Positions 53,074 to 60,341 of a DNA stretch of 64,000 nt are shown piece by piece. Under the pieces are notes generated by a model, which was not told the DNA's origin, ran no database searches, and was given only the letters and a program-made list of their open reading frames with translations. Origin of the DNA: Solibacillus faecavium (GTDB lineage Bacteria > Bacillota > Bacilli > Bacillales_A > Planococcaceae); contig NZ_JACSPZ010000010.1 in the NCBI RefSeq assembly GCF_014836905.1, forward strand, positions 62,001-126,000, read 5' to 3'. How positions within the stretch are numbered: the stretch's first letter is position 1; every line of letters begins with the position of its first letter. The translations under genes were made by a program, and so were the position numbers.

Positions 53074-54777
53074 TTATACTTGTATGCCCTTTTCAATTAA
53101 TCGTTTTGAAAAATCTTCAATAGTTAATGGTCGGCTGTAATAATAGCCTTGGACAAACTCACAATTAAAATCACGTAGTAGCAATAAGTCTTTATATTCC
53201 TCGACACCTTCTGCAACTATTTTTAAATCGAGTGCCCGCGCTAAAGTAATAATAGCTGCTACCATTGCAACATCCGCTTCATTTTTATACATTTCATGGA
53301 TGAACGAACGATCAATTTTCAACAGGTCTACCGGAAATCTTTTCAAATAGCTCAGTGACGAGTAGCCTGTACCAAAATCATCAATCGCTAATGTAATCCC
53401 CATTTCTTTCAATTGCGTTATTGTGCTTAGTAAATCTGCATTTTGATCTAGAAAACTCATTTCAGTAATTTCTATTTCCAATGAATTCGGAGAAATCTCA
53501 TTGGCTTTTAATATATTTTTCAATCGCTCAATAAAATTTTCTGCTTTTAAGTGGCTTGGTGAAATATTAACAGCCACTCGCATGTTCAAGTTAAATTGTT
53601 CATTCCATATCATAACTTGGCGTCCAGCTTTAGCAATGACCCATTCACTAATATCCGTTATAAAACCAACCTCTTCAGCAAAGGGTATAAATTGGTCCGG
53701 GGCTACAAAGCCAAGTTCATCATCAAACCAGCGAATAAGTGCTTCCATTCCATCAATTTCATTCGTCTGCAAATTTACTTTAGGTTGGTAATATAGTTCA
53801 AATGCCTCGTTAATAATTGCATCATGCAATCTCGTTTCTAATTTCAGCATTTGATTATGTGAAAAACGTTGCTGCTTTTTATACATTACATAGCCTTTAT
53901 TATTGCTTTTCTTCGCTTCATACATCGCAATATCTGCATATTTTAGGATGTCCTGCGCTGACTGACCATGATCGGGGTAATTCACGGCGCCTATGCTAAT
54001 CGATGCATAAAATTTATGATTATTTAAATCAAATTGCCGCTGAAATTGAATTTGGAGATCATCCACAATTTTTTCCAGTAATGTGGGTTCCTTTAAAATA
54101 CAAACAAACTCATCACCACTTAATCGGTAAAAAGTGACCTCATCACTATTTAAAGTTTTCATGCGTTGAGCTATTTCCACCAAAAAAATATCACCTATAT
54201 GATGACCTAAACCATCATTAATATTTTTAAAGCGATTTACATCGAACAGCATAAGAGTGAACGGGTGATTTTCTACTTCTATCAGTTTATTTAAGTCATT
54301 TATTAATTGACGGCGATTTTGTAGTCCTGTCAAATCATCATGATGGGCGATATGTATCATTTCTCCGATTTTCTTCCGAGCTGTAATATCTGAACGTATA
54401 GAAATATATTGATACGGTTTTCCTTTAGAGTTTAAAAAAGGGACAATCGTTGTTTGCACCCAATATATTGATCCATCTTTAGCACAGTTACAAATCTCCC
54501 CATGCCACGTTTGCCCTGAACCAATTGTACGCCACATTTCCTTAAAAAATGTTTTCGGGTGGTAAGCTGAGTTTAACAGTCGGTGGTCCTGTCCAATTAG
54601 CTCATTTCTTTCATATTTAGATATTTCACAAAATCGGTCATTTACCATTGTAATTACACCGCGTTGGTCAGTAACAGCTAAAATGGAGGTTTCGTCTAAT
54701 GCCAATTTTATATTTTGTAATTCTTCTACTGTAAGTTGCATTGAACCTAGGACATTTGTCTCTTCTATTTTAACCAT
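53074..54777 (-). CDS. PAS-GGDEF-EAL cyclic-di-GMP protein
   Basis: 567 residues, no TM helix. PAS/PAC (about 20-140, WHGEICNCAKDGSIYWVQTT), GGDEF (about 145-305; the signature is SGDEF in YRLSGDEFVC), EAL (about 320-560). EAL active-site groups look intact: EALIRW, NISPSHL, EITEMSF, DDFGTGYSSLSYLKRFPVDL and KIVAEGVEE with QGYYYSRP. So it probably hydrolyses c-di-GMP, and the GGDEF part may be active or regulatory. The PAS has no clear heme or flavin residue. RBS GAGGTGGAGGA. Confidence 0.93.
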   Translation of the reverse strand: MVKIEETNVLGSMQLTVEELQNIKLALDETSILAVTDQRGVITMVNDRFCEISKYERNELIGQDHRLLNSAYHPKTFFKEMWRTIGSGQTWHGEICNCAKDGSIYWVQTTIVPFLNSKGKPYQYISIRSDITARKKIGEMIHIAHHDDLTGLQNRRQLINDLNKLIEVENHPFTLMLFDVNRFKNINDGLGHHIGDIFLVEIAQRMKTLNSDEVTFYRLSGDEFVCILKEPTLLEKIVDDLQIQFQRQFDLNNHKFYASISIGAVNYPDHGQSAQDILKYADIAMYEAKKSNNKGYVMYKKQQRFSHNQMLKLETRLHDAIINEAFELYYQPKVNLQTNEIDGMEALIRWFDDELGFVAPDQFIPFAEEVGFITDISEWVIAKAGRQVMIWNEQFNLNMRVAVNISPSHLKAENFIERLKNILKANEISPNSLEIEITEMSFLDQNADLLSTITQLKEMGITLAIDDFGTGYSSLSYLKRFPVDLLKIDRSFIHEMYKNEADVAMVAAIITLARALDLKIVAEGVEEYKDLLLLRDFNCEFVQGYYYSRPLTIEDFSKRLIEKGIQV

Positions 54778-55110
54778 TCCTCCACCTCACATTTAACTTG
54801 TGAATATTTTCTATTACTATATTATATTACCAGTGCCTCTTTAATGAGTTATTATAGTTCTAAATAAACAATATTAATAGTACATATCATTAAATTCGGC
54901 TCATTTTCATTAATCTTTACCTTTTACTCCTATTTTTACAATCTACCACAATTATCTCCTTGCCTATCCATATTATTTTCTATTAGAATGGAAGATTTTA
55001 TAAAATCAATATATTATACACCCTTTAATTTCCTTTTTAGTAAAACTCTATTTATATTTCACTTAATTTTCTGATAAAATAGTATCAACTTAATTATAGA
55101 AAGGATGGTT
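54778..55110. other. AT-rich intergenic region
   Basis: About 330 bp without a gene. A possible -10 (GATAAAAT at about 55073) lies before the leader ORF at 55114, but I cannot place a good -35. No relic is visible. Confidence 0.4.
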
Positions 55111-55113
55111 CGG

Positions 55114-55146
55114 ATGAAAAACATGGCAAAGGTGATTGAAAAGTAG
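55114..55146 (+). CDS. 10-residue leader peptide of the GNAT gene
   Basis: ATG at 55114, RBS AAAGGATGG, TAG at 55144. Product MKNMAKVIEK. Its last codons form the first arm of a switchable hairpin, so its translation should decide whether the GNAT ribosome binding site is exposed. Confidence 0.6.
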   Translation: MKNMAKVIEK

Positions 55147-55204
55147 ACACTATGCTCTTTTCAATCTAGTAAGGAAAAGAACAATTGAAAAGAGGAAAAC
55201 AATG
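55134..55204 (+). promoter_or_regulatory. Translation-attenuator hairpins before the GNAT gene
   Basis: Three segments: 1 GATTGAAAAG (55134-55143), 2 CTCTTTTCAATC (55155-55166), 3 ATTGAAAAGAG (55184-55194). 1:2 gives 10 perfect pairs, 2:3 gives 11 perfect pairs; they exclude each other. Segment 3 contains the AAGAGG ribosome binding site for the ATG at 55202. Segment 1 lies within the leader ORF. Confidence 0.7.
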
Positions 55205-55741
55205 TATAACGATCAAGAATTAACGATTCGACCAATTAATGAAAATGATATGAAACGCTTATGGGAGCTTATTTATAAAGAGGAGCAGCCTGAGTGGAAA
55301 AAGTGGGATGCCCCTTACTATCCGCATAAAGCCAAGCCTTACGAAAACTTCATTCAAACAGGGCGTGAATGGATTGGCGATGATAGCTTTTGGGTTATTG
55401 AAGTAGCTGGTGTCGTACGCGGGATTATTACGTATTATTGGGAGCATAAGCCGTCTAAATGGCTAGAAATCGGCATTGTTTTGCACGAAGCTGGCTCTTG
55501 GGGTAAAGGCCTCGGCACACGCGCATTGAAATTATGGATTGAACATTTATTTGAATCTATGCCACTAGTTCGGGTTGGATTCACCACTTGGTCAGGCAAT
55601 GAACGCATGATGCGGGTCGGTGAAAAACTCGGCATGCAAATGGAAGCGCGCATTCGTAAAGTCCGTTATTATGATGGTCATTATTATGATTCGATTCGTA
55701 TGGGCATTTTACGAGAAGAATGGGAAGCTTTACATCAATAA
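55202..55741 (+). CDS. GNAT family N-acetyltransferase (RimJ/RimL-like)
   Basis: 179 residues from ATG 55202 (AGAGG six bases upstream). GNAT fold: N-terminal LTIRPINENDMKRLWELIY, acetyl-CoA loop AGSWGKGLGTRALKLW (Q/RxxGxG/A-type), and C-terminal VRVGFTTWSGNERMMRVGEK. The residues EEQPEWKKWDAPYYPHK near 25 match a group of aminoglycoside- or stress-related acetyltransferases in Firmicutes, though substrate is unproven. Preceded by a leader peptide with switchable hairpins, as in antibiotic-inducible genes. M20 gene follows after 18 bp. Confidence 0.85.
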   Translation: MYNDQELTIRPINENDMKRLWELIYKEEQPEWKKWDAPYYPHKAKPYENFIQTGREWIGDDSFWVIEVAGVVRGIITYYWEHKPSKWLEIGIVLHEAGSWGKGLGTRALKLWIEHLFESMPLVRVGFTTWSGNERMMRVGEKLGMQMEARIRKVRYYDGHYYDSIRMGILREEWEALHQ

Positions 55742-55759
55742 AATTTAGGGGTGGATGAG

Positions 55760-56932
55760 ATGAGCATTTCGGAAAAACTTCAGGCAAATCTTGGTGAGAT
55801 GATTGATATTCGAAGACATTTACACATGTATCCTGAGCTTTCTTTTAAAGAAGTAAATACACCAAAACTTATTGCCGAAAAACTCGCTTCATTTGGAATT
55901 GAAGTGAAAGAAAATGTTGGCGGTAATGGCGTTGTCGGCTTTCTAAAAGGGGCATTTGATGGACCAACCATTGCATTTCGTGCAGATTTTGACGCACTCC
56001 CAATTCAAGATGAAAAAGATGTACCCTACAAATCTAAAATAGAAGGTGTTAGTCATGCATGTGGGCACGACATTCATACTGCTGCACTTCTTGGTTTAGC
56101 CAAAGCACTTGCCGATGCACGTGAAGTTCTACACGGCAATATCGTTTTTATTCACCAGTTTGCAGAAGAAGTTGTTCCCGGTGGTGCAAAGGCTATGGTA
56201 GAGGCAGGTTGTTTGGATGGGGTCGATTACGTATATGGTGCACATGTTGCTTCATGGAGCGAACTCGGTACGGTGCTGTTTTGCGAAGAATATGCGATGG
56301 CCGCTGCAGACTTTTTTGAACTGACAATTCAAGGAAAAGGCGGTCACGGTGCAGCTCCACATGAAACAATTGATCCAATTGTCGCTGCAGCTCAATTTGT
56401 TTTCGGTGTACAGCCGATTGTAAGCCGTAATACTGATCCGATTGAATCGACTGTTATTACCGTTGGAAAAATTGAAAGTGGTACTGTCGGCAATGTCATA
56501 CCTGATAAAGCCTATTTAACAGGGACAGTACGTACATTCAATCCCGATGTGCGCGATATGGTTGAGCAAAAAATGAATAATTTATGCAGAGCCATTGAAA
56601 TTCAATATGATGCAAAGCTCGATTTCCACTATACACGCGGTTATGATGCAGTTTACAATCATCCCGCTGAAACAGCCGCACTACGTGAAGCAGTAGTAGT
56701 TCATTTACCAGAGCTTGAAGTAATTGATGCCCCGCCTCGTATGGGCGCTGAAGATTTCACGTATTATTTGCAGGAAAAACCAGGTACATTTTTCTTTATT
56801 GGTGGAGGTAATGACGATATCAATGCTATTTACCCGCATCACCACCCGAAATTTGATGTTGATGAGCAATCTATGTTGCATATTAGTAAAGTCTTTTTAC
56901 AAGCCTTAACACTCCATGGAGTAATCAAATAA
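55760..56932 (+). CDS. M20 family metal-dependent amidohydrolase
   Basis: 390 residues of the M20D group (hippurate hydrolase / N-acyl-amino acid amidohydrolase type). Metal ligands: HACGHDIHTA (near residue 96), then HQFAEEVVPGG (catalytic Glu pair) and the C-terminal MGAEDFTYYLQEKPG and HHHPKFDVDE. It would deacylate N-acyl amino acids. Start at ATG 55760 after GGGGTGG; a GTG three codons earlier overlaps the RBS. Operon with the GNAT gene (acetyl transfer next to deacylation). Confidence 0.9.
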   Translation: MSISEKLQANLGEMIDIRRHLHMYPELSFKEVNTPKLIAEKLASFGIEVKENVGGNGVVGFLKGAFDGPTIAFRADFDALPIQDEKDVPYKSKIEGVSHACGHDIHTAALLGLAKALADAREVLHGNIVFIHQFAEEVVPGGAKAMVEAGCLDGVDYVYGAHVASWSELGTVLFCEEYAMAAADFFELTIQGKGGHGAAPHETIDPIVAAAQFVFGVQPIVSRNTDPIESTVITVGKIESGTVGNVIPDKAYLTGTVRTFNPDVRDMVEQKMNNLCRAIEIQYDAKLDFHYTRGYDAVYNHPAETAALREAVVVHLPELEVIDAPPRMGAEDFTYYLQEKPGTFFFIGGGNDDINAIYPHHHPKFDVDEQSMLHISKVFLQALTLHGVIK

Positions 56933-56941
56933 AAGTTTTTT

Positions 56942-56985
56942 AGGATCTATCTAAGTCTACTTTCCAGATAGATCCTTACTTATTT
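56942..56985 (+). terminator. Terminator after the M20 gene
   Basis: Perfect 11-bp stem AGGATCTATCT / AGATAGATCCT (56942-56952, 56966-56976), then TACTTATTT. Confidence 0.75.
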
Positions 56986-57006
56986 ACCAAAGGAGAGGAG
57001 AGTTGT

Positions 57007-57438
57007 ATGAAGGCTCTTAGAATAGTCGCTTTGCTTTCCATTGTACTTATAGTCATTTTTATCATAACAAATAGCGGTGTGCCTAATGCATCGGTTACTA
57101 CTGATGATAGAAGGGTGACGGTTTTGAAAAGTTCTTATTGTTGGAATGAAATCTGGAGACAGCAATGTGTCGATTACATCTCACCTTCCGAACAGATAAA
57201 AGAAAAGAGGGTAGTTCCAACGGTTGTGGCACCCCAAAGCAAACTTCAAATCAAGTTTAATAAAAAACCAACTGAAGAGATTTCTATATCAGTTTGGAAC
57301 AATGAAAATATCGGTGAAATAGAATTTGTGAATAATACAATTACTGCCCCAAAGGAACGCGGCAATTATATTTATGTTGTTTCCAGTCGTTGGAGTAAAG
57401 GAAGTGCCTCTTATGTGTTTAGTATAGAGGTGAAATAA
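57007..57438 (+). CDS. Hypothetical secreted or membrane-anchored protein
   Basis: 143 residues. N-terminal signal/anchor (about 4-22, LRIVALLSIVLIVIFIIT). The outer part has two conserved-looking Cys residues in KSSYCWNEIWRQQCVDYISP, then Pro/Lys-rich strands and a beta-sandwich-like end (IYVVSSRWSKGSASYVFSIE). The SYCW...CVDY pattern occurs in a family of small secreted Firmicutes proteins of unknown role. RBS AGGAGAGGAGAG; own terminator. Confidence 0.65.
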   Translation: MKALRIVALLSIVLIVIFIITNSGVPNASVTTDDRRVTVLKSSYCWNEIWRQQCVDYISPSEQIKEKRVVPTVVAPQSKLQIKFNKKPTEEISISVWNNENIGEIEFVNNTITAPKERGNYIYVVSSRWSKGSASYVFSIEVK

Positions 57439-57444
57439 TTATAC

Positions 57445-57480
57445 AACCACTAACAGTAATCTTGTTGGTGGTTTAATTTT
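57445..57480 (+). terminator. Terminator of the secreted hypothetical gene
   Basis: AACCACTAACA pairs with TGTTGGTGGTT (one G-U), then TAATTTTC. Overlaps the end of the convergent GNAT gene. Confidence 0.75.
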
Positions 57481-57955
57481 CTCCCCAATCAACCTCCTTT
57501 TCCATCGTTACTGTCTCCATAACAAAACCTAACGGGCTCGTCATTACTTCTTCTTGTGAAATATGGTACCCAAGCTTCTTATATAAACGAATATTATCCC
57601 CTTCCGATTTCCGAACTTTGCAGCGGACATAAGGTATCTGCTCTTCTATTGCCTGCTTTTCGATATATCTTACAATCGCACTTGCGATTCCTTGCCCTTG
57701 GAATTCAGGCAACACTGATAATCTTGAAAAGTAAAAATGATCTTTAAAACATCTAACCTTTACAACCCCAGCAAGCTGTCCTAGAACTTCTGCACCAAAT
57801 ATAAGTACATTACTTTCAAGCTCTTTTTTAATTGTTGATGCCGTTTCAGTTAACGCACTCGAGGGCATCGGATCATCTTCATAACGTTTAAAAGCTGCAT
57901 GAATTACTTTTATAATTTGCTCCCCATCTGTAACGCCTCTAATCGTATCAAGCAT
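57473..57955 (-). CDS. GNAT family N-acetyltransferase
   Basis: 160 residues. GNAT core: LAGVVKVRCFKDHFYFSRLS, VLPEFQGQGIASAIVRYIEK (the acetyl-CoA loop QGQGIA), and CKVRKSEGDNIRLYKKLGYH. Substrate unknown. GGAGG eight bases before the ATG. Convergent with the upstream secreted-protein gene; no close partner. Confidence 0.85.
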   Translation of the reverse strand: MLDTIRGVTDGEQIIKVIHAAFKRYEDDPMPSSALTETASTIKKELESNVLIFGAEVLGQLAGVVKVRCFKDHFYFSRLSVLPEFQGQGIASAIVRYIEKQAIEEQIPYVRCKVRKSEGDNIRLYKKLGYHISQEEVMTSPLGFVMETVTMEKEVDWGEN

Positions 57956-58070
57956 TTATATAACCTCCGCATTTGAAATTAATGTATAAAAATAACATAA
58001 CATTAATTAAAATACAATAATAGTCATTTCATTGAATTTTTTAAGTAAAAAATAAATTACTTTATGACAT

Positions 58071-58105
58071 ATATAAATTGCATTATGTAATTTATATTGT
58101 ATAAT
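58071..58105 (+). promoter_or_regulatory. Promoter with operator dyad of the DUF6773-XRE operon
   Basis: TTGCAT (58078-58083), 16-nt spacer, TATAAT (58100-58105). A perfect dyad ATATAAATT-N9-AATTTATAT (58071-58079, 58089-58097) overlaps both boxes and may be the binding site of the XRE repressor encoded downstream. Confidence 0.65.
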
Positions 58106-58138
58106 TGAATTATCAAATTAAATAAAGGGGCGTTATTT

Positions 58139-58657
58139 ATGGGGCTATTTAAACGAAAAATTGTTGATGAACGTGTGCAAAATTTACAAAACAAAATTTA
58201 CCGTGAAATGTACTATATCGTATCCATTATTTGTTTTATCTCCATCATTACAAAATTAGTGATTTACGGTCGTGGTATTGAGTCGGTAGCAATTGAACTT
58301 ATTATTTCATTAACATGTAGTATATATTATATCTACCGAGCAATGTACACCGGGGTTTTATCAGAAGAGGTAGAAATTCATGATGCCAATAGTAAGTATC
58401 GCTATAGCACGAAAACGATTATTTTCGGTATTCTGATTGGTGTCGTAATTGCTTTAGCAATGGGATTAAATAGTGGTATTAACTATGCAGATAGTAACGC
58501 ACAGGCAATTGAATATTTCTTTATGGTTTCTTTAATCTCACTACTTTTTTATGCGCCATTTCTAGCTTTATTTTTATATATAATTAATCAGTCTGCTGTG
58601 AAGAAAAGTCAGCAAGTAAATGATAAGATGTTAAAAGATGATGAAGATACGTGGTGA
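58139..58657 (+). CDS. DUF6773-like four-helix membrane protein
   Basis: 172 residues. Four helices (about 28-46, 50-68, 96-114, 126-150) between a short basic N-terminus (MGLFKRKIVDERVQNLQNKI) and an acidic C-terminal tail (KMLKDDEDTW). The start and topology match DUF6773-type membrane proteins that are usually paired with a small XRE regulator, as here (next gene immediately downstream). AAAGGGGCG before the ATG. Function unknown. Confidence 0.72.
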   Translation: MGLFKRKIVDERVQNLQNKIYREMYYIVSIICFISIITKLVIYGRGIESVAIELIISLTCSIYYIYRAMYTGVLSEEVEIHDANSKYRYSTKTIIFGILIGVVIALAMGLNSGINYADSNAQAIEYFFMVSLISLLFYAPFLALFLYIINQSAVKKSQQVNDKMLKDDEDTW

Positions 58658-58663
58658 ATGCAG

Positions 58664-58867
58664 ATGAAAAATGTACGTTTAAAAATGGCTCGTATTGAAC
58701 ATGATTTATCGCAGGATGAATTGGCTAAAAAAGTAGGAGTAACTCGACAAACGATCGGACTCATTGAGCTTGGCAAATACAATCCAACATTAAGTGTGTG
58801 CATAGCGATCTGTAAAACATTGAATAAAACGTTGGACGATTTGTTTTGGGAAGAACAGTCTGAATAA
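58664..58867 (+). CDS. Small XRE-family HTH regulator
   Basis: 67-69 residues, a single HTH_3 domain: MKNVRLKMARIEHDLSQDEL, then AKKVGVTRQTIGLIELGKYN and ICKTLNKTLDDLFW. This is the YozG/YvaO-like group found behind small membrane proteins. Two ATGs are possible (58658 and 58664); only the second has a spaced GGTGA. Translationally coupled to the DUF6773 gene. Likely represses its own operon through the dyad at 58071. Confidence 0.9.
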   Translation: MKNVRLKMARIEHDLSQDELAKKVGVTRQTIGLIELGKYNPTLSVCIAICKTLNKTLDDLFWEEQSE

Positions 58868-58884
58868 AAGAGGACGCGTAAAAA

Positions 58885-58923
58885 GGCTAGTAAAAGTTAT
58901 TTGCTTTTACTAGCCCCTTTTAT
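58885..58923 (+). terminator. Terminator of the DUF6773-XRE operon
   Basis: Perfect stem GGCTAGTAAAAG / CTTTTACTAGCC (58885-58896, 58904-58915), then CCTTTTATT. Confidence 0.85.
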
Positions 58924-58924
58924 T

Positions 58925-59145
58925 CTATAAATCCAATAAGTATAGCTGATCATCTGTATTAGATGGATTTCCTCGACCATCTGTATTGTTTGTAATAAAG
59001 TATAGTTTATCTTCTTCTATCCTAACATCCCGTATTCGACCGACATCATTAACGATCTCTTCCACTTCTTTTGTATCTAAATTAAAGCAAGTATCGCCGT
59101 CCCTCGCAGTGCAGCAACATATAGCTTTCCATTGTGTACGCTCCG
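58925..59145 (-). pseudogene. C-terminal relic of a PQQ-type sugar (sorbosone/glucose) dehydrogenase
   Basis: The minus strand encodes RSVHNGKLYVAALRGTAIL, then, after a frameshift near 59095, NLDTKEVEEIVNDVGRIRDV and further DDQLYLLDL with TAG at 58925. Blade-like HNGKLYVAALRG and GRIRDVR...DKLYFITNNTDGRG are typical of the last blades of soluble PQQ-dependent aldose sugar dehydrogenases. The N-terminal four fifths are missing and the frame is broken. It lies just before a GNAT gene on the same strand. Confidence 0.72.
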
Positions 59146-59155
59146 TAATATAAAA

Positions 59156-59692
59156 TTATTTAATAAAATCTTCCGCTAAAATAGCTAAATAATCCATATC
59201 ATCATATACACCATCTTTTAAAAACTCTTGTCTATGGCGCCCTTCCCATATCATTCCTGACTTTTCCATTACTTTTCTTGAAGCTGTATTTCTAACCATG
59301 CAGCGGCTATAAATTCTATTTAATTGATGTTCCTGAAATCCATATTCTATTATTTTCTTGCATGCTTCTGTTGCATACCCTTTGCCCCACTCCGAAACAT
59401 CAATAAAATAACCTACCTCAGCATTTCTGTGATTTTTTGAAATCGTAACTAACCCACAATTTCCAATATAACGGCCATTTTCTTTTAGAAATACTGCAAA
59501 TTCATAGGCTTTTCCTTGTTCAAAACTTTTCTGTAAATAAGAAATCCAGCTATCCACCACTTCTCGGGGATAAGGATGCGGAATCATCACCATTGTATCA
59601 GTAATTTCCTTACGCTTCACGACCTCGTAAATATCATCTGCAAATTCTTTTTCATAAGGCTTTAATAAAAGTCTTTCTGTTTCTAAAGTCAT
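59156..59692 (-). CDS. GNAT family acetyltransferase (RimJ/RimL type)
   Basis: 178 residues from ATG 59692 (AGGGGG seven bases upstream; two earlier in-frame starts are too close to it or lack an RBS). The opening MTLETERLLLKPYEKEFADD is the classical RimJ/RimL start. NCGLVTISKNHRNAEVGYFI, VSEWGKGYATEACKKIIEYG (acetyl-CoA loop) and VRNTASRKVMEKSGM complete the fold. It may acetylate protein N-termini or small amines. It precedes the relic on the same strand and follows another GNAT after 42 bp. Confidence 0.85.
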   Translation of the reverse strand: MTLETERLLLKPYEKEFADDIYEVVKRKEITDTMVMIPHPYPREVVDSWISYLQKSFEQGKAYEFAVFLKENGRYIGNCGLVTISKNHRNAEVGYFIDVSEWGKGYATEACKKIIEYGFQEHQLNRIYSRCMVRNTASRKVMEKSGMIWEGRHRQEFLKDGVYDDMDYLAILAEDFIK

Positions 59693-59734
59693 CGCCATGC
59701 CCCCTGCCCCATTAATAATTGTTCTAATCAAAAT

Positions 59735-60184
59735 TTATCCCATAAAATATTCCATATAAATATCATTTTCTTTAAATCCAATTTTCTTATATAGTGGTTT
59801 TCCCATCGGTGAAGAGATTAAAAATAGGTGATGAACATTTCTAGCCTGTGCTTCATCTATTAATCGCTCCATTAACTTTTTCGCTAATCCCTGGCCTCTA
59901 CTTTCAGGCCTTGTATACATATTCAATATATATCCTCGAATACCTGTTGGGTTAAAATAGCTGGGTGGAAATGAAATAAATTGAATCGCTCCTGTCGCAA
60001 TAATATGATTTCCCTCTTGTATTAACCATTGTACAAATTGACTTGATTTTAATTGATTCTCAAAAAAAGCTGTTAATTGTTCATCTATATTCGAAGACAT
60101 ATGTTGCCCTTCCTCGATCAATAACCGCTTACGCAAATCAATTAACAATTCCATATCGTCTACTGATGCCAATCGAAATTCCAT
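59735..60184 (-). CDS. GNAT family acetyltransferase
   Basis: 149 residues. FRLASVDDMELLIDLRKRLL start, acetyl-CoA loop RPESRGQGLAKKLMERLI, and end SSPMGKPLYKKIGFKENDIY. This is a common Firmicutes GNAT of unknown substrate. AGGTG precedes the ATG. It reads toward the second GNAT with 42 bp between, so the two are probably co-transcribed. The shared ancestry is not close. Confidence 0.85.
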   Translation of the reverse strand: MEFRLASVDDMELLIDLRKRLLIEEGQHMSSNIDEQLTAFFENQLKSSQFVQWLIQEGNHIIATGAIQFISFPPSYFNPTGIRGYILNMYTRPESRGQGLAKKLMERLIDEAQARNVHHLFLISSPMGKPLYKKIGFKENDIYMEYFMG

Positions 60185-60341
60185 TACTATACACCTGCCT
60201 TAATTCTATTTATCATTAATTACTTTTTTTTATTAATCTATATACTATAACAATTTGTTCACTAAAATGTTTTTGCAATATTCATTATTTATTATTATTA
60301 TTAGAAAAGTAAAAACTTACTACTAATTTAAGGATGAGTCT

